In this document: piece after piece, positions 10,721 through 19,130 of the stretch
Layout of the letters: each line of letters begins with the position of its first letter
How positions within the stretch are numbered: the first letter of the stretch is position 1
Notes under the pieces: generated by a model
Seen by the model: the letters and a program-made list of their open reading frames with translations, nothing else
Databases searched by the model: none
What the model was told of the DNA's origin: nothing
Source of the DNA: Mermis nigrescens
Taxonomy: Eukaryota; Nematoda; Enoplea; Mermithida; Mermithidae
Length of the DNA: 64,000 nucleotides
Assembly (NCBI GenBank): GCA_036768485.1
Contig: JAVLUZ010000154.1
Coordinates: forward strand, 2,748,529 to 2,812,528
Direction: 5' to 3'
Made by a program: the position numbers and the translations under genes

Positions 10721-11730
10721 GAAGAATATGGTGTGAACCGGTTTTGCGCAATTCCGGCAGAACTGCCATACAATTGCGCAAAAACGATACTTTGTGTCAC
10801 TAAAAGACGCGGAAAAAAATAATAAACCAAATCCATACAAAACTCACAGAGTTACGGTACTTCAAACATCATACTTCGACATTCACCATTTTGAGCCACT
10901 TTAAGGAATTTTAGCAGTTTATCAAAGGTTTCCAATTTTTACTAATCAATATTTTCCTGCCATTTTCAAGGTCGCAGATTACAAAAAATAAAGTTATACT
11001 GCGGGGAAACCAAGATTAAAGAAAATTTTTTTGTAATTTTTTGCCCAAATTTTCAAGAAATTTTTTTAATCTCACTATTTTTAGCATTCTTTACATCCAT
11101 TTAAAGATTTCTACTTAAATACGATTCAAACAGCATTTTTGATTTACCTTAAAGTTCCAACCATTTGAAGATCCAAACAGTGGAATGCAGAATAACATGT
11201 ACCCAACTTAGGCCGACCTAAGCATCTATACATCGACCTGAGCATCTATACATCCCTAAGCATCTATACGTTGACCTAAGCATCTATACCTCGATCTAAG
11301 CGGGAGCGACCTCGACCTAAGCAGCCGTAAACACCTTCTCAGATAAACTAAGCCTAAGCCTACGCGTCATTTAAATAGAAACTTGAATTTTCACATTATC
11401 TAGACAGAAAGAACATGCAAAAAATTGTTTTTTCAAATTTGAAAATTTTCAAACAAAATTTTTTTCCGTAAAATAAAAGTTATTTTTTCGTAATCAGCGA
11501 CCTTGAAAATGTCAGATACATGATTTCAGCCCAAATTCGGAACATTTTTGGTAAACTGTAAAATACCTCACTTTAATGTAGCTATATCCTGAGTAACTCT
11601 ATCTTCACCAATATTGGTCCATTTTTCATAAAATTTTTTTCCGCACTTTCTTTATGCATGCCCTCCTCATTTCAATCAATATCGTTCCTTTCCACGTACA
11701 TCTGCAAGTTTTCCGTTCACACCATATAGT
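10721..11730. repeat. Imperfect fold-back (long inverted repeat) element
   Basis: The outer ends are inverted copies: ATATGGTGTGAACCGG at 10727 and CCGTTCACACCATAT at 11714. Further in, TTTTCAAGGTCGCAGATTAC (10971) pairs with GTAATCAGCGACCTTGAAAA (11490). The arms are diverged. The centre holds a degenerate tandem array of a roughly 21-bp unit (CATCTATAC.TCGACCTAAG) at 11211-11330. No coding capacity. Confidence 0.65.
11211..11330 (+). repeat. Short tandem array, CATCTATACNTCGACCTAAG unit
   Basis: Five or six imperfect copies of an approximately 21-bp unit at the centre of the fold-back element. Confidence 0.7.
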
Positions 11731-11984
11731 AAAGTTCAGCCAACTTATCAACTATCGAGCTCCAACCATACATCATAATTGAGAAATTCACTGAGCATAC
11801 AGTACGAAAGCTGGTATTCAGTAAAACCAATGCCAATCAGATTTGTGATCCAACCATGATGGATACTGATGATTGTGATGATAGGGATATGTTATCACTG
11901 ATCACTGATCAGCACAGCAACAGTCGAGGGTACTTTATATGTCACAAAGTAAGCCAAGTCAATGTTTATAAGTATATACACATA

Positions 11985-12303
11985 CAGACAACTCTGGTGT
12001 GTATCAGGAAAAACCCACCAAAAACCCCCAAAAACCCATATAAACCCCCCCCAAAAAAACCCACGAAATACCCCAAAAACCCAAAACGCAAAATTTTCAA
12101 ATCAGGGTTTTTGCCAGCCCTGAAAATCATACTAAGAGGTCTATAAACAAACAGAACAAACATCTAATAACATCTCCACCTACCCTGATAAAACCCGCTA
12201 AAAAACCAAATCAGCTACTAAACACCCTAGAAAACCCAAAAATCCACTAAAAACCCTAATACCCAAAATGCTAATTTCGTGGATTGGGTTTTTGCCAGCC
12301 CTG
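11985..12303 (-). repeat. Two CCCAAAAA-array repeats ending TTTTTGCCAGCCCTG
   Basis: The first array runs from ACTCTGGTGTGTATCAGG to TTTTTGCCAGCCCTG (about 12121). The second, at about 12180-12303, has the same end. The first is inverted relative to 13518-13670, which begins CAGGGCTGGCAAAAACCC and ends CACACCAGAGTTG. The Merlin element inserted just right of the second array. Confidence 0.75.
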
Positions 12304-12311
12304 CAAAAACC

Positions 12312-12575
12312 GGCACTTATGGAGTTTAGGGGGTACAGAAAACATTTTTCAAAATATTTTCAAAATTAGTCAATTATGGGTAAATCGAGGGTGCTGATAA
12401 CGAATATGCTAGTGGTTCATCATGACAACGACTATATGGGTTGGAAACACGACTCAGGCAGGTTATGCGTTTTTAAAATTTTTGTCAAATATTTTTTTCA
12501 AAATTCATTATTTATGGGTAAATCGAGGGTGCTGATCACGAATATCCTAATGGTTTGTCATGAAGACGACTATTT
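12312..12575 (+). repeat. Merlin left TIR
   Basis: About 260 bp inverted against 17898-18159. Each arm holds two degenerate copies of an inner unit around TATGGGTAAATCGAGGGTGC (12375 and 12513 on the left), so the TIR itself is internally repeated. Confidence 0.88.
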
Positions 12576-12723
12576 TTGATGAAAACACGACTTAGGCAGG
12601 TTATGCGTTCTATTCAAAAATCATGACAGTGAACGATTGAGCAGTGTAATTCGTAATATAAAAAATAAAAACATCAATCTGATGAAAATGAAAACTCCTA
12701 GTCAGCAGCAGCTTCAGGGTAGA

Positions 12724-13060
12724 CTAGCGAATATGTTCAACTAAATGCTGAAATGGATTATCGCCAAAGCGTTGGCACCAAAGAATCTCAGCGAGATAAT
12801 TTGTAAGCATAGCGCGATGAGTACCGAATCGACGTTTATTTTTTCTTTGGCCTTTTGCCAGACCGATTCAACGTGGTTGGTAGTGGCATGCGTGATTGGG
12901 TCAACAAAGTTAATCCTGTGATTCAGTCAAATGCTGATAACCGGCGTTATTCAGAGTATTATAAGCGCCCGACATATCGGATATAACTGTGGTTCCAGGC
13001 AAAATGAACCGCTGAATAATTGGTAACAAGGTCTGCGCATTCTACGGTCGGCATTGGTGT
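12724..13060 (-). pseudogene. Merlin transposase (ISXO2-like DDE), C-terminal part, frameshifted
   Basis: Three consecutive blocks in different frames give the signature of the family. Block 1 reads LLPIIQRFILPGTTVISDM, then SGAYNTLNNAGYQHL, with the catalytic Asp in ISD. Block 2 reads INFVDPITHATTNHVESVW, with the catalytic acidic residue in HVES. Block 3 reads MLTNYLAEILWCQRFGDNPF, then HLVEHI and a stop at 12724. Frameshifts lie between blocks 1 and 2 (near 12915) and between 2 and 3 (near 12830). A stop lies upstream near 13050. The N-terminal part is not readable. The enzyme cannot be active. Confidence 0.9.
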
Positions 13061-13363
13061 AGCTGGTTCGCATATGTATTAAGATAGCCACGTTATAGGT
13101 ACGTATACAGCAAGTAGTATCAGGTGAAAGCTGCCACCTAACTGGTTTGATTTAAGTCAAGTCAAAAACAAATAAGGCAGTCATCAGATTTTTCCAGTAG
13201 ATTAATGTGACTGACCAGCGTTTAAAATAAGCCTAAGTAACTTATTTTAAACGCTGGCACCAACATTTTGGTCCGTCCATGATACTAAGCCTAAGCCTAA
13301 TCAGCTGGTAAACCAGCAAAACATCACGAATACCGTGTAATCTTTATCGAAATTAACCAGCGT

Positions 13364-13418
13364 TAGTCGATTGGTTATGGTTCTGGACTTTAGAGCAAGG
13401 GGTCCACGTTTCGAATCC
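13364..13418 (+). promoter_or_regulatory. tRNA-like Pol III boxes, possible SINE or tRNA relic
   Basis: TAGTCGATTGG fits the A-box consensus TRGYNNANNGG exactly. GTTTCGAATCC fits the B box with one mismatch, 34 bases further on, which is normal tRNA spacing. The middle (TTCTGGACTTTAGAGC) resembles a tRNA anticodon arm, but acceptor and T stems do not pair well. It is therefore a decayed tRNA or the head of a tRNA-derived SINE, not a working tRNA gene. Confidence 0.45.
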
Positions 13419-13517
13419 GACTGCCAGCAACTTTCTCTCGTTTCCTCAGATGCTATCGACCGCACACATACGCCCTTATAATATGACTATGTTAATACAT
13501 ATGTGAACCAGCTACCA

Positions 13518-13670
13518 GGGCTGGCAAAAACCCAGATTTGAAAATATTGCGTTTTGGGTTTTGGGGTTTTTCGTGGGTTTTTCGGGTTGGTGGGTTTTTG
13601 GGGTTTTTGGTGGGTTTTTGGGGGTTTTTGGTGGGTTTTTCCTGGGTTTTTCCTGATACACACCAGAGTT
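13518..13670 (+). repeat. GGGTTTTT-array repeat (inverted copy of 11985)
   Basis: CAGGGCTGGCAAAAACCC at the left, repeated GGGTTTTTGG blocks, and CCTGATACACACCAGAGTTG at the right. Confidence 0.75.
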
Positions 13671-14039
13671 GACTTCATACACCTGTAAACATTAATTCGG
13701 CTGACTTTGTGTCACATAAAGGACCCAACATAAAAAATAGGACATTAATTCGGCTGCCTTAAAAATTACTTGTTCAATAAAAAGCTTGACACTTGACGGT
13801 GGTTAAGAGGTCCAAAACTTGTATTGTCAAAAACATAGTAATCTAGCTCAAAAACTCGTTGTACGATTTTAACAAAAATGCCTTGATTTTTTAAAAAAGA
13901 TCCCCATCCAACAAAAACAGTCCCTTCTCCTCATGTCCAACTTTTGGCTACACAATCCTGTGAATGGGCAGAAATGGGGTATTGTATTGCCCTTTCAGCA
14001 AACAAATTCATCTTTTAATCATTAGGATGATGCAGTCAT

Positions 14040-14310
14040 CATCTTAGATGGGCGGCTGCAAAGGTCTGGGGGTGCAGTGCAAAATTCTTTCAAAAATCAA
14101 ATATTGACCATAAAAATAGTGTTATGGCAAAAAAGACCATTTTTGAACTTTTCTCGTTGAGCTCTAATGATTGGCATAAAAAACCAAGAAAAACGAAAAA
14201 ATTTAAAAAATGAAATTTCAAGGGTATTGTTTGTTGGGTATTTGCCATTTCTTGTTGGGTATTTTGCCTTCTGGGGATGCATAAACCCCGACGCCCAGCC
14301 CAGGGCAGGG
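14040..14310 (+). repeat. Repeat X copy
   Basis: Carries GGGGGTGCAG, ATGGCAAAAAAGACCAT, TTGGCATAAAAAACC and the CACGCCCAG-like end (GACGCCCAGCCCAGG). Minus-strand frames here are artefacts of the repeat. Confidence 0.7.
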
Positions 14311-14581
14311 GTATAGTCGGCATAACAGATGCTTGCTGCTGAGAGCTGAGTGCTAATGCTGTATAACTGTGTGCTGTGCGCTGTCTGCCTACGGCGCCAG
14401 AAGCCAAAAACAACCTTCAGTCATTTACAATAACTACTAAAACATGATTTGAATGAATGAATGAAATAATTTATTACTGAAACGCGACAATTACGAAAGA
14501 TGTAAAAGAGTAATAAAACGTACGGTCAAAAGAATAAAAGCGTACAGCAAAAGGCGACGAGCGAGTCATGAAAATGACGAT

Positions 14582-17368
14582 TTAAGCCCGCCCTATAATA
14601 AATTTGGATAAGTCGACATCAATTAATCTAGATTTGAATATATTCAAGTTAGGGGAAGAGACTACAAAATCAGGTAGGTGATTCCAAACAGAGATATACT
14701 TATAGAAAAAGTCAAATTTTTGTAAATTAGAACGGACAAGAGGAACAACTAGCTTGAAACGATTTGTGCAGCGAGTAGTATTTTGATTAAGCACAAAAAA
14801 ATCTGTCATGCAAAGACAAGATTTTTGACTAATAATTTGATACATCATACATAAGCAAATATGAAGGCGACGTAATTCTAATCGACACAAGTTAAGTTGG
14901 TTAAGGCGTTCGTCGTAAGAAAGAGGGCTATGATATCCAACTATGTATTTAGTAAATTTACGCTGAAGAGCCTCCAGCCTGTTGATATCACTAATATAAG
15001 AGGGGTTCCATAAAGCACAGGAATATTCAAGGATCGGTCTGACGTAAACAATGAAGGCCTTTACGAGATTATTTTTATCACGCGAAAAGAAGGATTTTCT
15101 AATTAAGATAGATCTCAAGAAAGCTTTCTTGATAATACTGTTGTAATGTTCCTTAAATTTCAGGTTGTGCGAAATTAGCACTCCTAAATCGCGAACATAG
15201 ACAGAATCGTTCGTAATAACTTGTGTATTGAGTGTATATGACAATTTAGGATTATTTTTGCCCAAATATAGGGCTGTGCATTTAGAATATGATATTGGTA
15301 AACAATTTCTGGTGGCCCAAATGGAAATTCTATCTAAATCGGTCTGAAGTGTTTGATAATTGCAGGAAAGATTGAATATTTTTAAGTCATCCGCGAACAT
15401 AAAAGTCGAACTTAACAAGTTATCAAAGATATCATTTATAAAAATCAAAAACAACGTAGGTCCAAGAATGGACCCTTGAATAACTCCACTTGTAACAGCG
15501 GCGTAATCTGAAAAACACTGATTAACGCGAACACACTGAATACGATTAGATAGAAAAGCTTTTAACCAATTAAACAGGTGTTGTTGAATACCGTAACTAG
15601 TTAATTTAACAAGAAGTTTAGATATGTCGACTTTGTCAAAAGCTTTAGCAAAGTCTATATAAATAATATCAACGGTTTCTTTACATTCCAGTGATTTAAC
15701 CCAAGAATGTTTACAATTTAATAGTTGCAATTCGCAAGATTTATGTTTTTGGAAACCATATTGAAAAGGTGATATTAACTCATTTGTAGATAAATAAATT
15801 GATAGTTGAGTATTAATAATACTTTCCATTATCTTACAAGTTGAGCAACATAAAGAAACAGGACGATAATTTTCAGTTAATGAGGGGTCACCCTTTTTAA
15901 TTATAGGTACAACGTAAGCCTCCCTCCAAATGTCTGGGATATCACCTGATAAAAAAGAAACAGTAAAAATACTGATAAGGGGTTTAAGAAGATAATAAGC
16001 TAATTTTTTAACAAAAAAGTTACTTAAACCATCAGGCGCTATCGAAGTCGAGTTTTTCATCTTAGCAATCGCCCGTGAGACATTATTTTCGTCAAAGACG
16101 ATGTTTGAAATAGAAAAATCGCCCCGCTTCTGAAAAACAAAAGAATCGTTAGTATCATCATTGGTAAATACGGAAGAGAAGTAATGATTGAACATATTAG
16201 TTTTACAATGAAGATCAGTTACTACATTATTGTCAGTGGAAGTAATAGGTGGAATGCTTCGAGAATTATTTAAACGATTATTTACAAATCTAAAAAAGGA
16301 TTTCAGATCGTTATGTTGCAATAAATTACTTTCCTGTAAACAAAAATGATTATGAATTTCTTTGCGTAACATTTTACAATGATTACGATACCTTTGTTTG
16401 CATATAATTGTACGATATTTTTTGTATTTTTGCCATAAAAGCCGTTTTTTGGTAAATAATTTTCGTAAAACTTTAGGGTATGAAAATTTGGAGGGCTTTG
16501 CTTTAACTTTAGGAACAAAAGTAAAAATAAGAGGCCTTAAGACATTTAAAAATACATTATACATGTCGTTAACATTTAAACAAGTAGAAAAAAGATCAGG
16601 CCAAGAAAAAGTAGAAAGAAAGCTACCAATACTAAAGTAGTCTGCTTTTTGAAAATTAAAGTGAGATTCTACATAAATAGTAGGTGGAGTTATCCGAGTT
16701 TCAAAAGATATAGAATTGTGGTCACTTGTGGAAAAGGAGGGTAGTACTTTAACATTAAAAACATTATTTGCTGCAAAAATAACATCAATGATATTTGTAT
16801 CATGCGTTTGATCTAAAACTAATTGTGTTAATCCTGTAGACGAGAAACAGTCGTAAAACAATTCGTTAAGAGAATCGGATGTAAAGGTACCTAAGGTCCA
16901 ATCAATTTTAGGTAAATTGAAATCCCCTAGGATAATTACGGGATAAGAGCAATTATTTACCCATTCTATCAAGTTACAGATTCTTAAAGCATGATTTAAA
17001 TCGTAGTGAGGAGGTCTGTAAATAAGAAGAAATCTAATTCTATCCTGACCATGGAAAAAATCAATAATTAAAGAGTCAGATATACTCAGTTCGTTAGGAA
17101 CTTTAACAAAGCGAGCACTAAAATGTGATTTTACAAAGACAATGACCCCGCCGCCTCGTTTATTTACTCGATCAGAGCGAAAAATTTGATAATTGTTTTG
17201 AGGACATAAAATGCTATCATGAATTACTTCATTTAACCATGTTTCACAACAGAAAATTAAGTCAAAATTGTCACTATCTAACAAATAATATAACTCCCCT
17301 AACTTGTTTACTAAACTTTGTGCATTGAATAAAAAACACCTAGCACTAATAAATTCAGAGGGCGACTT
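14582..17368 (-). CDS. LINE ORF2: endonuclease and reverse transcriptase
   Basis: Nicks target DNA and copies its own RNA at the nick. The frame is open from the codon after a TAG at 17369-17371 to 14582, about 928 codons. Numbered from the TTG at 17284: APE-type endonuclease at 1-205, with the conserved start FNAQSLVNKLGE just upstream, ETWLNE near 14, YRPPH near 89, GDFN at 120-123 and SDHN at 187-190. Reverse transcriptase spans about 400-690, with SGVIQGSILGPTLFLIFIND and the catalytic FADD at 630-633. The C-terminal region has YVRPILEYSCALWNPSY and ends at FIIGRA. There is no in-frame ATG between the TAG and the endonuclease domain. All catalytic motifs look intact. Confidence 0.93.
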   Translation of the reverse strand, partial: KSPSEFISARCFLFNAQSLVNKLGELYYLLDSDNFDLIFCCETWLNEVIHDSILCPQNNYQIFRSDRVNKRGGGVIVFVKSHFSARFVKVPNELSISDSLIIDFFHGQDRIRFLLIYRPPHYDLNHALRICNLIEWVNNCSYPVIILGDFNLPKIDWTLGTFTSDSLNELFYDCFSSTGLTQLVLDQTHDTNIIDVIFAANNVFNVKVLPSFSTSDHNSISFETRITPPTIYVESHFNFQKADYFSIGSFLSTFSWPDLFSTCLNVNDMYNVFLNVLRPLIFTFVPKVKAKPSKFSYPKVLRKLFTKKRLLWQKYKKYRTIICKQRYRNHCKMLRKEIHNHFCLQESNLLQHNDLKSFFRFVNNRLNNSRSIPPITSTDNNVVTDLHCKTNMFNHYFSSVFTNDDTNDSFVFQKRGDFSISNIVFDENNVSRAIAKMKNSTSIAPDGLSNFFVKKLAYYLLKPLISIFTVSFLSGDIPDIWREAYVVPIIKKGDPSLTENYRPVSLCCSTCKIMESIINTQLSIYLSTNELISPFQYGFQKHKSCELQLLNCKHSWVKSLECKETVDIIYIDFAKAFDKVDISKLLVKLTSYGIQQHLFNWLKAFLSNRIQCVRVNQCFSDYAAVTSGVIQGSILGPTLFLIFINDIFDNLLSSTFMFADDLKIFNLSCNYQTLQTDLDRISIWATRNCLPISYSKCTALYLGKNNPKLSYTLNTQVITNDSVYVRDLGVLISHNLKFKEHYNSIIKKAFLRSILIRKSFFSRDKNNLVKAFIVYVRPILEYSCALWNPSYISDINRLEALQRKFTKYIVGYHSPLSYDERLNQLNLCRLELRRLHICLCMMYQIISQKSCLCMTDFFVLNQNTTRCTNRFKLVVPLVRSNLQKFDFFYKYISVWNHLPDFVVSSPNLNIFKSRLIDVDLSKFIIGRA

Positions 17369-17674
17369 ATCCTATACAGAACCGGAATCAACGCGAGCGA
17401 AAGATTGAGGAAAGGACGGTTTCGGAAAATTGGAACGAGCGCGTGACGCGTAAGTCGGCTTCTTTTTGACACAATCGGCAGCAAAGTCTATGAAAAGATC
17501 CGTTTCGCCCGAGTTTCGTCGTTCATTCAATTCAGCAAACAGCTCGCGCTGTCGCTTGCGCTGCATGTACGAAAGGTCTGGCCGAGCGCGCAATTCGGAC
17601 CGACCATTAGATGGATTTGACGGGCGAATCACTTTGTTGACTAGTCCGATAAAACGACGTTGAGCACGTGAGCC
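17369..17674 (-). CDS. LINE ORF1 C-terminal fragment
   Basis: About 100 codons in the same frame as ORF2, separated from it by one TAG. It contains RPDLSYMQRKRQRELFAEL and ERRNSGETDLFIDF, the conserved C-terminal block of CR1-type first ORFs (RPDLT..QR...LRAELK.RR..GETDLVI) as I know the family. The N-terminal part is missing because the element is truncated near 17675. GC content is higher than in the surroundings. An opposite-strand frame at 17466-17663 is a shadow. Confidence 0.8.
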
Positions 17675-17675
17675 T

Positions 17676-17809
17676 TACATAAGTACCTGCGTCTCAGAAT
17701 ACCAAAAACCCCAAAAACCCAAAAACCCAAGATTTTTTAGAACCCCAAAAACCCACCAAAAACCCAAAAACCCCAAAACCCCAAAAACCCACTTTTGCCA
17801 GCCCTGCCA
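17676..17809 (-). repeat. CCCAAAAA-array repeat
   Basis: From ACATAAGTACCTGCGTCTCAG to TTTTGCCAGCCCTG. It is the inverted equivalent of 9540-9650, including the same outer sequence. It abuts the LINE 5' truncation point. Confidence 0.75.
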
Positions 17810-17897
17810 GCTACACGAATGCCCCTACGATCAACAAGGACCATAAAGCTTTCCTTTGTATGGAAGTCATAACCCCCAAACACCCACTGTTCTCGCA

Positions 17898-18159
17898 AAA
17901 TAGTCGTCATCATGATAAGTCATTAGCATATTCGTGATCAGCACTCTCGATTTACCCATAATTAATAAATTTTGTAAAAATATTCAACAAAAATTTTAAA
18001 AACGCATGACCTACCTGAGTCGTGTTTCCAACCCATATAGTCGTTGTCATGATCAACCACTAGCATATTCGTGATCAGCACCCTCGATTTATCCATAATT
18101 GACTAATTTTGAAAAAATTTTGAAAAAATTTTCTGTACCCCCTAAACTCCATAAGTGCC
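17898..18159 (-). repeat. Merlin right TIR
   Basis: Reverse complement of 12312-12575, with a few substitutions and small indels. It contains two copies of the inner unit (near 17950 and 18090). Confidence 0.88.
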
Positions 18160-18974
18160 CAAAAACCTACTAATGCAAAACGCTAAAACAAGGTTATTAT
18201 GCAAACGCCTTAATTCCTTTTCTGAGTTAGGTGGGACGCAGCCATTTTTGTGGCATGTAGGTGCTCATTGTTTGTCCAACAGATATTCTGAGATGAGAGA
18301 GATTGAGTGAGGAGAGGAAGAGATAGGATAGAATCGCTCGTTTGTCGCTGGAAGACTACAGTAAAAATATACTTTAAAAGTAATGATAAACAATGCAACT
18401 TGCATAGAAATGAGTAAATATCTCACTTCGAAATTTCGTTTGTAATACTCTCTTGCTCATCAGTTCACTTTCTCTAATTAATGCCTCTTACGTGTTTTAG
18501 CAACAACAGAACAGTTGAATTAATAGAAAAATCAGTATTCAATATTTGGACACTTTTACAGCCTGATTTACCAAGACAGTCCTATCATGATATGCTACAT
18601 TATTAAGAATTTTTAACCGAGAAGATAAAAACGAGCAATTTGCAACAGAATTAAGCCTCCGTTAATCATCATGTTTTTGCAGTCGAAGTAGGTACATCAT
18701 CATGGCATAAACTCCTAATGCCTAATGGACTTCGAAATGTTTGTGACTGGTTCATATCTAAAGAAAGTGTATTTTGGCCTGTTGGCAGTCACATAAAACA
18801 ATAATAATAAGCTATGTAATTGAGAAGCGTTAAAACTGGGCAGATCCGAAGATACACCACTGCGCAGCGTTCGGTCGCTTTCGCGAGCCGAACCAGTGCT
18901 CAATTACTTAAGAAATTGCGCTATCTAACCCGGAGATGAAACGTTATTTCGACGGGTTTAAGCGCAAAAGAAGC

Positions 18975-19130
18975 GCAAAAGCCATAAATAGCTCGTCCGA
19001 ACAGCGAAACGAGCTGACGGGAAAGCCCATCCGAACAGCGAAACAAGCTGACGGGAAAGCCCATCCGAACAGCGAAACGAGCTGACGAGAAAGCCCATCC
19101 GAACAGCGAAACAAGCTGACGAGAAAACAG
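18975..19130 (+). repeat. Tandem repeat, about 34-bp unit, four copies
   Basis: The unit is close to CCATCCGAACAGCGAAAC + (A/G)AGCTGACGGGAAAG. Copies differ at a few positions. The minus-strand frames across it (repeating SLFGWAF and FAVRMGF) are repeat artefacts. Confidence 0.85.

Larger units (their letters stand above)
14449..17675 (-). mobile_element. CR1-like LINE, copy 1 (ORF2 complete, ORF1 truncated)
   Basis: A non-LTR retrotransposon with the 3' end at the left, ending in a CATT/ATTC repeat (14449-14466 read on minus). The 3' UTR is about 130 bp. The element is cut at its 5' side near 17675, inside ORF1, where a CCCAAAAA-array repeat begins. It lies inside the Merlin transposon. It is nearly identical to the copy at 22268-24972. 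Confidence 0.93.
12312..18159 (-). mobile_element. Merlin-family DNA transposon, invaded by a LINE
   Basis: The ends are inverted copies (GGCACTTATGGAGTTTAGG at the left, its reverse complement at the right), flanked by an exact 8-bp direct repeat CAAAAACC at 12304-12311 and 18160-18167. Merlin elements make 8-9-bp duplications and encode an ISXO2/IS1016-like DDE transposase, which is present in broken form at 12724-13060 on the minus strand. The 5.85-kb length includes later insertions: a CCCAAAAA-array repeat (13518-13670), repeat X (14040-14310) and a CR1-like LINE with attached array (14449-17809). Confidence 0.9.

Noticed and set aside
11856..12163. Frames with Lys/Pro-rich or Gly/Phe-rich stretches
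   Set aside because: Produced by the CCCAAAAA array repeat.
16303..16640. 71- and 80-codon frames inside the LINE, repeated at 24130-24467
   Set aside because: Alternative frames of ORF2.
18975..19130. Possible hammerhead ribozyme array (CTGACGAG and GAAAC at regular spacing)
   Set aside because: The bases between CTGANGA and GAAA cannot form stem II, and no cleavage-site stem is visible.
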